Shown: positions 8,160-19,515, counted from the stretch's first letter. The stretch: 64,000 bases of DNA from Pseudomonas putida (GCF_001976065.1 NZ_MNAH01000001.1:787952-851951), one strand, 5' to 3'. Program-made: numbers and translations. Notes: generated from the sequence alone by a model not told the origin.

Positions 8160-9770
8160 ATGTTCAAGTTTTCTGCCCATGAGTATCCCTACGCCTCACA
8201 ACGTCAAAGTGTCTTTGCCAAGCGCGGCATGGTCGCCGCCTCACAGCCATTGGCCGCCGAAGCCGGCATTGAAATCATGCGTCGCGGCGGCAATGCCATC
8301 GATGCCGCCATTGCCACGGCCGCGGCCCTGACGGTGGTCGAGCCCACCGGTTGCGGGATTGGCGGCGACGCCTTTGCGTTGGTCTGGACGCAAAACAAAC
8401 TGCACGGCCTGAACGCCAACGGAGCAGCCCCGCAAGCCCTGAGCATCGAGGCGGTGAAGGCGGCCGGCCACGAAAAAATGCCGCTGCATGGCTGGACACC
8501 CGTGACCGTGCCGGGTTGTCCCTCCGCCTGGGCAGAGTTGTCCACGCGTTTCGGTCGCCTGCCTTTTACGGATTTGTTGCAGCCAGCGATCAGCCTGGCG
8601 CGGGATGGTTTTCCGGTGTCGCCGGTGGTTGCGTTGCAGTGGCAAACCGCGCTGGAAGACTTCACCCCGGATCGTCAGGACGTGCTTGAAAGCTGGTTCG
8701 ACACCTTTCTGATCGATGGCCGCGCACCGCGCGCCGGCGAGCTGTTTCGCAATCCGGCCCAGGCACGCACCTTGAGCGAACTGGCGGCCACCGGTTGTGA
8801 AAGCTTTTATCGCGGCGCGCTGGCGCAACGACTGGACGCCCATTCGCGCGCCACGGGCGGCTATCTGCGCGCCAGTGATCTGCAAGACTATCGCGCCCAG
8901 TGGGTCGAGCCGATCAAGGTCAACTACCGCGGCGTCGACGTCTGGGAGATTCCACCGAGCGGCCAGGGGCTCGTGGCCTTGATGACGCTGAAGATTCTCG
9001 AAGGTTTCGCGTTCGACCACCGTGACAGCCAACAGACTTGGCACCGTCAGCTCGAAGCCATGAAGCTCGCCTACAGCGATGGCTTGCACTACATCACCGA
9101 CCCGCAGCACATGCGGGTGGCAGTGGACGACTTGCTGAGCGACGCCTATGCCAGCCAGCGCCGGGCCCAGATCGGCGAACGCGCGGTGGCACCACAACCG
9201 GGCGAACCCCATGCCAGTGGCACGGTCTACCTGGCGACCGCCGACGTCGACGGCAATATGGTTTCATTCATCCAGAGCAACTATCACGGTTTCGGCTCCG
9301 GCGTGGTGTTGCCGGACAGCGGCATCGCCCTGCAAAACCGCGGTGAGGAGTTCAGCCTTGATCCGGGTCACGCCAATTGCCTGGCACCCGGGAAAAAGAC
9401 CTTTCACACCATCATTCCCGGGTTTCTTACCAAGGACGGCGAGGCGCTGGGGCCTTTTGGCGTGATGGGTGGTTACATGCAGCCCCAGGGGCACGTGCAG
9501 ATGGTCATGAACCTGGTGGATTTCGGGCTCAACCCACAAGCGGCTCTGGATGCGCCGCGCTGGCAGTGGTTGGGCGAAATGAAGGTAGGCATCGAGCAGG
9601 ACGCTTCGCGAGACATGGCGGCGGCACTGGCACGTCGCGGGCACGAAGTGCAGGTGGTGTGTGATCGGACGAGTTACGGGCGTGGCCAAATCATCCTGCG
9701 CGACCCTGAAACCGGCGTGTTGTGTGGCGGGACCGAGCCGCGTGCGGACGCGCATATCGCCGTGTTTTGA
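8160..9770 (+). CDS. Gamma-glutamyltransferase family protein
   Basis: Protein of 536 residues of the N-terminal-nucleophile GGT family. The N-terminal half has R-R-G-G-N-A-I-D-A-A-I-A and G-C-G-I-G-G-D-A-F. The expected self-cleavage site is before T355 in A-S-G-T-V-Y-L-A-T, giving large and small subunits, followed by G-V-M-G-G-Y-M-Q-P-Q-G-H. No signal peptide is seen, unlike the periplasmic enzyme of glutathione breakdown. It is 31 bases after the ABC ATPase gene and likely co-transcribed, so it probably hydrolyses an imported gamma-glutamyl compound. A weak hairpin (GGCGTC/GACGCC, 9783-9800) follows. Confidence 0.88.
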   Translation: MFKFSAHEYPYASQRQSVFAKRGMVAASQPLAAEAGIEIMRRGGNAIDAAIATAAALTVVEPTGCGIGGDAFALVWTQNKLHGLNANGAAPQALSIEAVKAAGHEKMPLHGWTPVTVPGCPSAWAELSTRFGRLPFTDLLQPAISLARDGFPVSPVVALQWQTALEDFTPDRQDVLESWFDTFLIDGRAPRAGELFRNPAQARTLSELAATGCESFYRGALAQRLDAHSRATGGYLRASDLQDYRAQWVEPIKVNYRGVDVWEIPPSGQGLVALMTLKILEGFAFDHRDSQQTWHRQLEAMKLAYSDGLHYITDPQHMRVAVDDLLSDAYASQRRAQIGERAVAPQPGEPHASGTVYLATADVDGNMVSFIQSNYHGFGSGVVLPDSGIALQNRGEEFSLDPGHANCLAPGKKTFHTIIPGFLTKDGEALGPFGVMGGYMQPQGHVQMVMNLVDFGLNPQAALDAPRWQWLGEMKVGIEQDASRDMAAALARRGHEVQVVCDRTSYGRGQIILRDPETGVLCGGTEPRADAHIAVF

Positions 9771-9972
9771 TAATCTGAGGGGGGCGTCTTCCCTGACGCC
9801 GTCGCAGCTTAGAGATTATGCGATTGATTCTCAAGTGCTATTTTGCCATCAGTTTGCCCCAATGCCATGAGGCTTCTCTTGTCAACTGATATTCTTTTGA
9901 TATGATCCGCGCCATTGAATTTGCGACACATACAGACTTCATTAGCCTGAAGCCATAAGCCAGATAACTGGC

Positions 9973-10085
9973 AAAAAAAGACCCGGCAAAAAGCCGGGTC
10001 AAAAACCGTGATTAGCCTGATGAGGAGATAGTCCAGGAGACCGACCTAAGGTCACCTGGTCCATCGACTGATCTCGCGACCAGCT
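9973..10085 (-). ncRNA. prrF: PrrF iron-responsive small RNA
   Basis: On the minus strand a Fur box overlaps a promoter (TTGACT near 10119-10114, TATTAT near 10097-10092). The transcript would start near 10085 with CAGCTGGTCGCGAG. It contains the conserved pairing core CTCCTCATCAGGCTAATCAC and ends in GACCCGGC-AAAAA-GCCGGGTC (9980-10000) plus a run of seven T. This matches my recollection of Pseudomonas PrrF, which base-pairs with mRNAs for iron-containing enzymes when iron is low. Length is about 110 nt. Only one copy is visible here, whereas P. aeruginosa has a tandem pair. Exact ends are estimated. Confidence 0.88.
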
Positions 10086-10087
10086 GA

Positions 10088-10106
10088 TGCAATAATAATC
10101 ATTCTC
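10088..10106 (-). promoter_or_regulatory. Fur box in front of prrF
   Basis: The 19 bases centred on AATAATAATCATTCTC match the Fur consensus GATAATGATAATCATTATC at 14 of 19 positions by eye. They overlap the -10 region of the prrF promoter, the expected place for iron-dependent repression. Confidence 0.8.
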
Positions 10107-10179
10107 GTTTGCAAGTCAAACGATTTTCCCTGCGCGCCAGGAAAATTCTTTCCTGTCCCTTCGCTTCAGCCTCTTCTCG

Positions 10180-10521
10180 CTAGAGTTTCTTGCCGCCCTC
10201 CAGGGAGCGGTTCACCATTGCCTTTGCCATGTCGATCATATGCACGGTCGAGAGCGCCAGGTCCCTATGCGAACCGTGCAGGTGGCTCGCTGACTCATAG
10301 GCAGTGGCGGCGGCGCAACGTAGCAGCCCGGAAGCATGCACCAGGGCTTCCTCGATACTGACGTTACGGTTTACGTCAAAGAAATGCTCCTGCACCCCTT
10401 CCTCTGCAACAGCTGGTTTCAAGTAGTAATCCAGTGCTCGCTGTGCGGCCGCGGAGCCCAGGGGAGTGTTGAGGGACGTATCGATTTGCAGGTCGGGCAA
10501 GTCATTGCTGGGTATATTCAT
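10180..10521 (-). CDS. DUF6124-like small Pseudomonas protein
   Basis: Protein of 113 residues, soluble, mostly helical. A-Q-R-A-L-D-Y-Y-L, N-R-N-V-S-I-E-E-A-L-V-H-A-S and the late H-M-I-D-M-A-K-A-M-V-N-R-S-L resemble the small DUF6124 proteins that are frequent in fluorescent pseudomonads. Function is unknown. It is divergent from the phage-type repressor gene and shares a 130-base promoter region that contains two operator-like palindromes, so it may be a target of that repressor. Confidence 0.7.
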   Translation of the reverse strand: MNIPSNDLPDLQIDTSLNTPLGSAAAQRALDYYLKPAVAEEGVQEHFFDVNRNVSIEEALVHASGLLRCAAATAYESASHLHGSHRDLALSTVHMIDMAKAMVNRSLEGGKKL

Positions 10522-10567
10522 GATTAAAGCGAGCTCCGTGATAAATTCAGGTCCGTGAACTCATCCT

Positions 10568-10604
10568 AATACGTTACGTATTTGTGACAATAGTATTAAT
10601 ACTA
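10568..10604. promoter_or_regulatory. Two operator-like palindromes between divergent genes
   Basis: AATACGT-T-ACGTATT (10568-10582) is a perfect inverted repeat with one central base. TAGTATTAATACTA (10591-10604) is a perfect 14-base palindrome. Their centres are about 22 bases apart, two helix turns, the typical spacing of phage repressor operators. They lie between the DUF6124-like gene and the repressor gene. Confidence 0.55.
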
Positions 10605-10650
10605 CATTTTGTGTTTTGTTGGGCGAGGGCCGCCACGTATCGTGCCGCAC

Positions 10651-11289
10651 ATGGATAAATGGATAGAATTGGTCAAGGCCAAGATGAGTGAGCTCAAGAT
10701 CACTCAGGAAATACTCGCCGACCGCCTCGGGATGTCCCAGGGCGGCATCGGGCATTGGTTGACGAAACGCCGTCAGCCCGGCATCGACGACATGAATCGT
10801 GTCCTGCAGGCGCTGGGCCTGGGCTTTCTCGAAGTGGCGCTGGTGATTCGCGAGCCTGCGCACGAACAGGACGACGAGGTTTGCCTGACGCAAAAGTACA
10901 ACCCGTACTTTCGCTACCCGGTCAGTGACTGGCGGGACACCGCGCAGGTGCGCGATGGGGAGCAGGCGCCGTACCGTTTCGAACTGTCCGACTACCACGC
11001 CCAGGGGGCGGCGTTCTGGCTGACGGTGGTTGGCGATGCCATGACCGCACCCAGTGGTCCCAGCGTAGCCGAGGGCATGTTGATCCTGGTAGACCCGGAC
11101 GTTGAAGCCGTGCCGGGCAAACTGGTGATCGCGCAATGGTCCGACAGCAATGAGGCGATCTTCCGCAAGATGAGCGAAGAGGGCGGGCAGCGTTACCTGG
11201 TCCCGCTCAATCCGACCTATCCGAAAAGCCTGTTCACCGAAGAATGCCGAATCATCGGCGTGGTGGTCCAGGCCACCGTGAAGTTCTAG
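10651..11289 (+). CDS. Phage-type XRE repressor with S24-like domain, probably not self-cleaving
   Basis: Protein of 212 residues. An N-terminal helix-turn-helix (about 16-45, I-T-Q-E-I-L-A-D-R-L-G-M-S-Q-G-G-I-G-H-W-L) is joined to a LexA/CI-like C-terminal domain similar to the pyocin regulator PrtR. The nucleophile motif normally reads G-D-S-M; here it is G-D-A-M, with alanine at 130. The usual Ala-Gly cleavage dipeptide is also not apparent in the linker (about 88-103). Lys173 of the usual Ser/Lys dyad seems kept. It should therefore bind DNA and dimerise but not cleave itself during the SOS response. No phage genes adjoin it. ATG 10651 gives the family-typical start M-D-K-W-I. Confidence 0.85.
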   Translation: MDKWIELVKAKMSELKITQEILADRLGMSQGGIGHWLTKRRQPGIDDMNRVLQALGLGFLEVALVIREPAHEQDDEVCLTQKYNPYFRYPVSDWRDTAQVRDGEQAPYRFELSDYHAQGAAFWLTVVGDAMTAPSGPSVAEGMLILVDPDVEAVPGKLVIAQWSDSNEAIFRKMSEEGGQRYLVPLNPTYPKSLFTEECRIIGVVVQATVKF

Positions 11290-11328
11290 CCAGGCCGGTC
11301 CGCGCCATGCGCAGGACCGACCTTGTGG

Positions 11329-13283
<1,955 letters not shown>

Positions 13284-13284
<1 letters not shown>

Positions 13285-14105
13285 CAACGCGGCTCCTTGG
13301 TGGTGGTTGCGGCTTGCCAGCTCGGCGGACGTTTTTGCAGGAAGGCGCGCAGGCCCTCCTGGCCTTCGGCGCTGACGCGGATGCGGGCGATGGCGTTCTC
13401 GGTGTAGCGACGCAGGGACGGAGTCAACGTGCCGTCGCCGACTTCACGCAGCAAGTCCTTGCTGGCGCGCATGGCGGCGGGGCTGTTGAGCAGCAGGTTG
13501 TCGATCCATTGTTGGATTTTCTGTTCCAGCTCGGCGCTCGGGTAGCTCTCCGACAACAGGCCGAGTTCCCGTGCCCGTTGGCCGCCGAAACGTTCGGCGG
13601 TCAGGGCATAGCGTCGCGTCGCGCGCTCGCCGATGGCTTGCACCACGAACGGGCTGATCACCGCCGGCGCCAGGCCGATGCGCACTTCCGACAGGCAGAA
13701 CTGCGCGTCATCGGCGCCAATGGCCATGTCGCAGCAACTGATCAGGCCCAGCGCGCCACCGAAGGCTGCACCTTGCACCACCGCCAGGGTCGGGACTTTC
13801 AGCTTGGCGAGGTTGTACATCAGCTCCGCCAGTTCCCGGGCGTCGTCGAGGTTGGTGGCGTAGTCGAGTTCAGCCGATTGCTGCATCCAGGCCAGGTCGG
13901 CACCCGCGCTGAAGTGTTTGCCACGGCCACGCACGATCAGGAACCGCAGGCTGGCATCGCTGGCCACTTTGTCCAGGGCAAGGATCAGTTCGCGGATCAT
14001 CTCGGCGTTGAAGGCGTTGTTCTTTTCTTCACGGCTGAGCCACAGCGTGGCAAAGCCACGAGGGTCGGTCAGCAGTTCGAGGGTGTTGAAGTCGCTCATA
14101 TTCAT
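13284..14105 (-). CDS. liuC: 3-Methylglutaconyl-CoA hydratase (crotonase family)
   Basis: Protein of 273 residues of the enoyl-CoA hydratase fold. The oxyanion-hole segments are visible as G-K-H-F-S-A-G-A-D-L-A-W-M and Q-G-A-A-F-G-G-A-L-G-L. It hydrates 3-methylglutaconyl-CoA to HMG-CoA, the step between the carboxylase and the lyase. It lies between liuB and liuD. A REPIN separates it from liuB, and it overlaps liuD by one base. Confidence 0.92.
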
Positions 14106-14122
14106 CCGTCTCCACGGTCCTT

Positions 14123-14209
14123 GTGGGAGCGGGCACGCTCGCGAAGAACGATAACGCGGTGCATCAGATGAACCGCGGCGAATCCTTCGCGAGCAAGCCC
14201 GCTCCCACA
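14123..14209. repeat. REPIN-type palindromic element between liuC and liuB
   Basis: The arms TGTGGGAGCGGGC...CTCGCGAA and their complement surround a short spacer. It lies inside the liu operon and may stabilise or end part of the message. Confidence 0.8.
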
Positions 14210-14214
14210 GAAAA

Positions 14215-15822
14215 TCACATCCGGAACACGCCGAAGCGGCTCGATTCGATTGGCGCGTTCAGCGACGCGGACAAGGCCAGTGCCAGCACGTCGCGGGTCT
14301 GGGCCGGATCGATGACGCCGTCATCCCACAAGCGCGCGCTGGAGTAGTAGGGGTGGCCCTGCTCTTCGTACTGGTCGAGGATTGGTTGCTTGATCTCGGC
14401 TTCCTGCTCGGCGCTGAAGCCCTGGCCGGCTCGCTCGGCCTGCTCGCGCTTGACCTGCACCAGCACGCCGGCCGCCTGTTCGGCACCCATCACGCCGATG
14501 CGCGCATTCGGCCACATCCACAAGAAGCGTGGATCGTAGGCACGGCCGCACATGCCGTAGTTACCGGCACCGAAGCTGCCGCCGATGATCACGGTGAATT
14601 TCGGCACTTTGGCACAGGCCACCGCGGTCACCAGTTTCGCGCCGTGCTTGGCGATGCCGCCGGCTTCATATTTCTGGCCGACCATGAAGCCGGTGATGTT
14701 TTGCAGGAACAACAGCGGGATACCGCGCTGGCACGCCAGCTCGATGAAGTGCGCGCCTTTCTGCGCGGCTTCGGCGAACAGGATGCCGTTGTTGGCGAGA
14801 ATGGCGATCGGATAACCGTGCAGGTAGGCAAACCCGCACACCAATGTCGTCCCGAACAAGGCCTTGAACTCGTCGAACACCGAACCGTCCACCAGCCGCG
14901 CGATGACTTCGCGCACGTCGAACGGTTGCTTGGCATCGGCCGGCACCACACCGTACAACTCGTCGCTGGCATAGAGCGGGGCGATGGGGGTGCGTTGCTG
15001 CACGTCACCCTGCTTGCGCCAGTTGAGATTGGCGACGCTGCGCCGGGCCAGGGCCAGGGCATGTTCATCACTTTCGGCGTAATGGTCGGCCACACCGGAA
15101 ATCTTGCAGTGCACATCGGCCCCGCCAAGGTCTTCGGCGCTGACCACTTCGCCCGTTGCGGCTTTCACCAGCGGTGGGCCGGCGAGGAAGATCGTCGCCT
15201 GCTCGCGCACCATGATCGCCTCGTCGGCCATGGCCGGTACGTAGGCGCCGCCCGCGGTGCACGAGCCCATGACCACGGCAATCTGCGCAATGCCCATTGC
15301 GCTCATGTTGGCCTGGTTGAAGAAGATCCGGCCGAAGTGCTCGCGGTCTGGAAACACTTCGTCCTGGCGCGGCAGGTTGGCGCCGCCCGAGTCCACCAGG
15401 TAGATGCACGGCAAGCGGTTTTGCTGGGCAATCGTCTGGGCGCGCAGGTGCTTTTTCACCGTGAGCGGGTAGTACGAGCCGCCTTTTACCGTGGCATCGT
15501 TGGCGACGATCATGCATTCGACGCCTTCTACCCGGCCGATCCCGGCAATCACGCCGGCGGCAGGCACGTCTTCGCCGTACACCTCGTAGGCCGCCAGCTG
15601 GCTGATTTCCAGAAACGGCGAACCCGGGTCGAGCAGACGGTTGATGCGCTCGCGGGGCAGCAGTTTGCCGCGGGAGGTGTGGCGTTCTTGCGCTTTCGGG
15701 CCGCCACCTTGCGCCACTTGGGCCAGCAGAGTGTGCAGGGCGTCGACCTGTTTGAGCATCGCCGCGCTGTTGGCCGCGAACTCCGCCGAACGGGGGTTGA
15801 GCTGGGTATGCAGGATAGCCAT
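14215..15822 (-). CDS. liuB: Methylcrotonyl-CoA carboxylase, carboxyltransferase subunit
   Basis: Protein of 535 residues of the biotin-dependent carboxyltransferase family (two crotonase-like halves). [10 protein letters not shown] and [16 protein letters not shown] lie in the active-site regions. It moves the carboxyl group from LiuD-biotin to 3-methylcrotonyl-CoA. ATG 15822 follows GGAG by about 7 bases and is 12 bases after the liuA stop. Confidence 0.94.
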   Translation of the reverse strand: MAILHTQLNPRSAEFAANSAAMLKQVDALHTLLAQVAQGGGPKAQERHTSRGKLLPRERINRLLDPGSPFLEISQLAAYEVYGEDVPAAGVIAGIGRVEGVECMIVANDATVKGGSYYPLTVKKHLRAQTIAQQNRLPCIYLVDSGGANLPRQDEVFPDREHFGRIFFNQANMSAMGIAQIAVVMGSCTAGGAYVPAMADEAIMVREQATIFLAGPPLVKAATGEVVSAEDLGGADVHCKISGVADHYAESDEHALALARRSVANLNWRKQGDVQQRTPIAPLYASDELYGVVPADAKQPFDVREVIARLVDGSVFDEFKALFGTTLVCGFAYLHGYPIAILANNGILFAEAAQKGAHFIELACQRGIPLLFLQNITGFMVGQKYEAGGIAKHGAKLVTAVACAKVPKFTVIIGGSFGAGNYGMCGRAYDPRFLWMWPNARIGVMGAEQAAGVLVQVKREQAERAGQGFSAEQEAEIKQPILDQYEEQGHPYYSSARLWDDGVIDPAQTRDVLALALSASLNAPIESSRFGVFRM

Positions 15823-15834
15823 GGACAGCTCCGT

Positions 15835-16998
15835 TTAGCGGGTTTCGTTGAACAGTTCGCGCCCGATCAGCATGCGACGGATCTCACTGGTACCGGCGCC
15901 GATTTCGTACAGCTTGGCGTCACGCAACAGACGACCAGCCGGGAATTCGTTGATGTAGCCGTTGCCGCCGAGAATCTGGATCGCGTCGAGGGCCATTTGC
16001 GTGGCGCGCTCGGCGCTGTAGAGGATCACGCCGGCAGCGTCCTTGCGGGTGGTCTCGCCGCGCTCGCAGGCCTGGGCCACCGCATAGAGATAGGCGCGGC
16101 TGGCGTTGAGCTGGGTGTACATGTCGGCGACCTTGCCCTGGATCAGCTGGAATTCGCCGATGCTCTGGCCGAACTGCTTGCGGTCGTGGATGTACGGCAC
16201 GATCAGGTCCATGCAGGCCTGCATGATCCCGGTCGGGCCGCCGGACAGCACGACGCGCTCGTAGTCGAGGCCACTCATCAGTACCTTCACGCCGCCGTTG
16301 AGCACGCCGAGGATGTTTTCCTGCGGCACTTCGACGTCATCGAAGAACAATTCGCAGGTGTTCGAACCGCGCATGCCGAGCTTGTCGAACTTGTTGCTGC
16401 GGCTGAAGCCTTTCCAGTCACGTTCGACGATGAAGGCAGTGATGCCGTGTGGGCCTTTTTCCAGGTCAGTCTTGGCGTAGATCACGTAGGTGTTGGCGTC
16501 CGGACCGTTGGTGATCCAGGTCTTGCTGCCGTTGAGCACGTACTTGTCGCCACGTTTGTCGGCGCGCAGCTTCATCGAGACCACGTCGGAACCGGCGTTC
16601 GGTTCACTCATGGCCAGGGCGCCGATGTGTTCGCCGCTGATCAGCTTGGGCAGGTACTTGGATTTCTGTTCGTGGTTGCCGTTGCGGTTGATCTGGTTGA
16701 CGCAGAGATTGGAGTGAGCACCGTAGGACAATGCGACCGAGGCCGAGCCGCGGCTGATTTCTTCCATGGCGACCACGTGCGCCAGGTAACCCAGGCCGGC
16801 ACCGCCGTACTCTTCCGGCACGGTGATGCCCAGCAGGCCCATGTCGCCGAATTTGCGCCACAGGTCGGCGGGGAACAGGTTGTCGATGTCGATCTGAGCG
16901 GCGCGCGGGGCGATCTCTTTGGCGACGAAGGACTGGACCTGATCGCGCAGCATGTCGATGGTTTCACCGAGGGCAAAGTTCAGGGATGGGTAGCTCAT
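15835..16998 (-). CDS. liuA: Isovaleryl-CoA dehydrogenase
   Basis: Protein of 387 residues, the normal length of acyl-CoA dehydrogenases. [10 protein letters not shown] and W-I-T-N-G are FAD and substrate motifs. The catalytic glutamate is in [11 protein letters not shown], the position used by isovaleryl-CoA dehydrogenases, instead of the late glutamate of most other members. It begins the liuABCD operon. Two LiuR-type operators lie 55-115 bases upstream. Confidence 0.94.
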   Translation of the reverse strand: MSYPSLNFALGETIDMLRDQVQSFVAKEIAPRAAQIDIDNLFPADLWRKFGDMGLLGITVPEEYGGAGLGYLAHVVAMEEISRGSASVALSYGAHSNLCVNQINRNGNHEQKSKYLPKLISGEHIGALAMSEPNAGSDVVSMKLRADKRGDKYVLNGSKTWITNGPDANTYVIYAKTDLEKGPHGITAFIVERDWKGFSRSNKFDKLGMRGSNTCELFFDDVEVPQENILGVLNGGVKVLMSGLDYERVVLSGGPTGIMQACMDLIVPYIHDRKQFGQSIGEFQLIQGKVADMYTQLNASRAYLYAVAQACERGETTRKDAAGVILYSAERATQMALDAIQILGGNGYINEFPAGRLLRDAKLYEIGAGTSEIRRMLIGRELFNETR

Positions 16999-17053
16999 GG
17001 GTCACCTTTTGGCATTTTTGTAGGGTGGGGAGGGCAGTGATTCAGCTCTCACC

Positions 17054-17069
17054 TTTACGTTAACGTAAA
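17054..17069. promoter_or_regulatory. LiuR-type operator, proximal to liuA
   Basis: TTTACGTTAACGTAAA is a perfect 16-base palindrome 55 bases upstream of liuA. It resembles the GACGTTTACGTCA-like site in front of liuR and is likely bound by the MerR-family regulator LiuR. Confidence 0.75.
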
Positions 17070-17096
17070 CCTGTGACGAAAGGCTGTCAATCGCCC

Positions 17097-17112
17097 TTTA
17101 CGTTAACGTCAA
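17097..17112. promoter_or_regulatory. LiuR-type operator, proximal to the acyl-CoA ligase gene
   Basis: TTTACGTTAACGTCAA is a near-perfect palindrome with its centre 43 bases, about four helix turns, from that of the operator at 17054. Each site can serve one of the two divergent units (liuABCD and the ligase). Confidence 0.72.
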
Positions 17113-17139
17113 CTTGAGCGAGAGTAGGGGCATTGAAAC

Positions 17140-17230
17140 CTGTAGGAGCGGGCTTGCCCGCGAAGGCGTCGGATCTGTCGACATCAGTGTAGAGCGTGCT
17201 GGCCTCTTCGCTGGCAAGCCAGCTCCTGCA
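17140..17230. repeat. REPIN-type palindromic element
   Basis: The arms start CTGTAGGAGCGGGCTTGCC and end CAAGCCAGCTCCTGCAG. It lies between the LiuR operators and the acyl-CoA ligase gene, so it is in the 5' region of that message. Confidence 0.75.
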
Positions 17231-17272
17231 GGGACCATTCGTAGCCCATTAATAAAGACAATAGGGGTCGTC

Positions 17273-18970
17273 ATGGATCAACCCAGTGCAAGCCCGCAAC
17301 GCAGTTACACCCGTGGTTCCCAGGACAAAGCCTTGCTGGCGATGACCATCGGCCAGGCGTTCGACAACACAGTCGCGCAATACCCGGACGGAGAGGCGCT
17401 GGTGGTGCGCCATCAACAGCTGCGCTACACCTGGCGGCAACTGGCGGATGCGGCAGACTTGCATGCCAGGGCGCTGCTGGCGCTGGGTCTGCAGGCCGGT
17501 GACCGGCTGGGCATCTGGGCTCCAAACTGCGCCCAGTGGTGCATCACGCAGATTGCCACGGCGAAAATCGGCGTGATCCTGGTCAACATCAACCCGGCCT
17601 ACCGCAGTTCCGAACTCGAATACGTATTGAAGCAGTCCGGCTGTCAATGGCTGGTCAGCGCCGGGGCGTTCAAGACCTCCGACTATCACGCCATGCTGCA
17701 GGGCCTGGTGCCGGAACTGGCGGAGCAATCCATCGGCAAATTGCACAGCGAGCGCCTGCCGGATTTGCGTGGGGTGATCAGCCTGGATGCACAGCCTCCC
17801 GTCGGTTTCCTGCCGTGGTCGCAACTGACCGATCTGGCGGGCAGCATATCGGTTGAGCAGTTGCACGAACGTCAAGCCAGCCTGAACTTCGATCAGGCGG
17901 TGAACATCCAGTACACCTCCGGCACGACAGGTTTCCCCAAGGGCGCTACCCTCAGTCACTACAACATTCTCAACAATGGCTACATGGTCGGCGAAAGCCT
18001 GGGCCTGAGCAACGTCGACCGGCTGGTGATCCCGGTGCCGTTGTACCATTGCTTCGGCATGGTCATGGGTAACCTCGGCTGCATCACCCACGGCAGCACC
18101 ATGATCTATCCCAACGACGCGTTCGATCCGCTGTTGACCCTCAGCACCGTCGCCGAAGAACAGGCCACCGCGTTGTATGGCGTGCCGACCATGTTCATCG
18201 CCATGCTCGATCAACCCCAGCGCGCCGATTTCGACTTGTCGAGCCTGCGCACCGGGATCATGGCCGGTGCCACCTGTCCGATCGAGGTCATGCGCCGGGT
18301 CATCAGCGAAATGCACATGAGCGAAGTGCAGATCGCCTACGGCATGACTGAAACCAGCCCGGTGTCGTTGCAGACCGGTCCGTCGGACGACTTGGAGTTG
18401 CGCGTGACCACGGTCGGACGTACCCAGCCACAGCTGGAAAGCAAAATCATCGACGAAGCGGGCAACCTGGTGCCCCGTGGCACCATCGGTGAGCTGTGTA
18501 CGCGCGGTTACAGCGTGATGCTCGGTTACTGGAACAACCCGCAAGGCACGGCCGAAGCCATCGACCAGGCCGGCTGGATGCACACCGGTGACCTGGCGAG
18601 CATGAATGACGAGGGATACGTGTGCATTGCCGGGCGTAACAAGGACATGATCATCCGTGGCGGCGAGAACATTTATCCGCGCGAACTGGAAGAGTTCTTC
18701 TTCACTCACCCAGCGGTGGCCGACGTGCAGGTGATCGGCATTCCTTGCTCGCGTTATGGCGAAGAGATCGTTGCCTGGATCAAGTTCCACCCCGGCCACA
18801 GTGCCACTGAGCAGGAGCTGCAAGCCTGGTGCAAGGAGCGCATCGCGCACTTCAAGACGCCGCGTTACTTCAAGTTCGTGGAAGAGTTTCCAATGACGGT
18901 GACGGGCAAGATCCAGAAATTCCGCATGCGCGAGATCAGCGTCGAGGAACTGCGTAGCAAGCAAGGCTGA
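17273..18970 (+). CDS. Acyl-CoA synthetase (AMP-forming), liu-associated
   Basis: Protein of 565 residues of the ANL family. The phosphate-binding loop is [12 protein letters not shown]. The A5 motif is Y-G-M-T-E-T-S-P. The C-terminal lysine is in T-V-T-G-K-I-Q-K-F. It activates a fatty or branched-chain acid to its CoA ester. Being divergent from liuABCD and sharing the operator region, it probably feeds isovalerate or a similar acid into that pathway. ATG 17273 is chosen because the upstream part of the frame crosses the REPIN. The precise substrate is not visible. Confidence 0.88.
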   Translation: MDQPSASPQRSYTRGSQDKALLAMTIGQAFDNTVAQYPDGEALVVRHQQLRYTWRQLADAADLHARALLALGLQAGDRLGIWAPNCAQWCITQIATAKIGVILVNINPAYRSSELEYVLKQSGCQWLVSAGAFKTSDYHAMLQGLVPELAEQSIGKLHSERLPDLRGVISLDAQPPVGFLPWSQLTDLAGSISVEQLHERQASLNFDQAVNIQYTSGTTGFPKGATLSHYNILNNGYMVGESLGLSNVDRLVIPVPLYHCFGMVMGNLGCITHGSTMIYPNDAFDPLLTLSTVAEEQATALYGVPTMFIAMLDQPQRADFDLSSLRTGIMAGATCPIEVMRRVISEMHMSEVQIAYGMTETSPVSLQTGPSDDLELRVTTVGRTQPQLESKIIDEAGNLVPRGTIGELCTRGYSVMLGYWNNPQGTAEAIDQAGWMHTGDLASMNDEGYVCIAGRNKDMIIRGGENIYPRELEEFFFTHPAVADVQVIGIPCSRYGEEIVAWIKFHPGHSATEQELQAWCKERIAHFKTPRYFKFVEEFPMTVTGKIQKFRMREISVEELRSKQG

Positions 18971-18982
18971 CCGCAATCCACT

Positions 18983-19072
18983 TATGGGAGCGGGCTTGCT
19001 CGCGAAGGCGGCGTATCGGTCGATACATGCATTGACTGACTCACCGCCTTCGCGAGCAAGCCCGGTCCCACA
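18983..19072. repeat. REPIN-type palindromic element
   Basis: The inverted arms GGGAGCGGGCTTGCTCGCGA and the matching complement (with one mismatch, CCCGGTCCC) follow the acyl-CoA ligase gene. Confidence 0.8.
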
Positions 19073-19110
19073 GGGGGGGAGGTGCTGGAAACACAAACGC
19101 CAGACAGCAC

Positions 19111-19134
19111 AAAGGGGAGCCGAGGCTCCCCTTT
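19111..19134. terminator. Hairpin between the ligase gene and crcY
   Basis: AAAGGGGAGCC-GA-GGCTCCCCTTT is an 11-pair stem with a two-base loop. On the plus strand AATTTT follows, so it can end the acyl-CoA ligase message. On the minus strand it forms the 3' end of crcY, though the T run there is short. Confidence 0.75.
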
Positions 19135-19490
19135 AATTTTCGTTGCGCGTGCTCTTTTTTTATTATTGAGGGGCGGTCTGTTGTTGTTTTTGGTGACCGT
19201 TGACCCTTTACCGCTGTTTTTGTCGATCCCCATCCGGGATCAAGAGCAAACGTATTTTTTTGAGCGCTGATCTACTTTTTCGCTGAGCGATCCAACCAGT
19301 TCGGGAGCTACCTGAAGGTAGTTTTATTGTTCTCTGCCCGGTTGCGGGTAACTCCGAAAAGCACCCTGAAAAGCACATCCTCTCCAAAAAAATCTGTTAG
19401 CTGCGTCTCTGCCGTGTTGTTTTTGTTATGTCAGAGTCGTTACGTCTTGTTTTTATTGGGGTTGTCGCAATTTTTTTATTCTTGTTGTGC
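19112..19490 (-). ncRNA. crcY: CrcY/CrcZ-family small RNA (Hfq/Crc decoy)
   Basis: The region has no protein gene. On the minus strand it gives an RNA of about 380 nt rich in A-rich Hfq/Crc-binding (CA) motifs: ACAACAAGAATAA near the 5' end, then ATAACAAAAACAACA, AACAATAAAAC, AAAAACAACAACAG and AATAATAAAAA. A sigma-54 promoter sits 10-25 bases upstream, as expected for CbrB control. In P. putida crcY lies next to mvaB (HMG-CoA lyase), and the upstream gene here is exactly that. The RNA titrates the Hfq/Crc repressor complex and so relieves carbon catabolite repression. The 3' end is placed at the hairpin. Assignment to CrcY rather than CrcZ rests on the neighbour. Confidence 0.88.
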
Positions 19491-19498
19491 GATAGATA

Positions 19499-19515
19499 TA
19501 GCAGGAGCCGTGCCA
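19499..19515 (-). promoter_or_regulatory. Sigma-54 promoter of crcY
   Basis: On the minus strand TGGCACGGCTCCTGCTA has GG-N10-GC and a single mismatch to TGGCACG-N4-TTGCT. The start point would be near 19490, at GCACAACAAG. Confidence 0.8.

Larger units (their letters stand above)
9771..10179. other. Intergenic region holding the PrrF sRNA
   Basis: About 410 bases without protein genes. It holds the PrrF-type sRNA and its Fur box on the minus strand. A plus-strand promoter-like pair (TTGTCA 9879-9884, TATGAT 9901-9906) has no gene after it. The rest shows nothing I can name. Confidence 0.7.

Noticed and set aside
9879..9906. A promoter-like pair TTGTCA/TATGAT on the plus strand
   Set aside because: No gene or obvious RNA follows before the opposing PrrF terminator, and the AT-rich context makes a chance match likely.
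14353..17040. A very long open frame (895 codons) on the plus strand
   Set aside because: It is antisense to liuB and liuA, whose products are unmistakable. GC-rich codon use keeps the complementary frame open, and the translation has no recognisable domain.
17249..19096. A 615-codon minus-strand frame over the acyl-CoA ligase gene
   Set aside because: Mirror of a gene with clear ANL motifs; it also runs through two REPINs.
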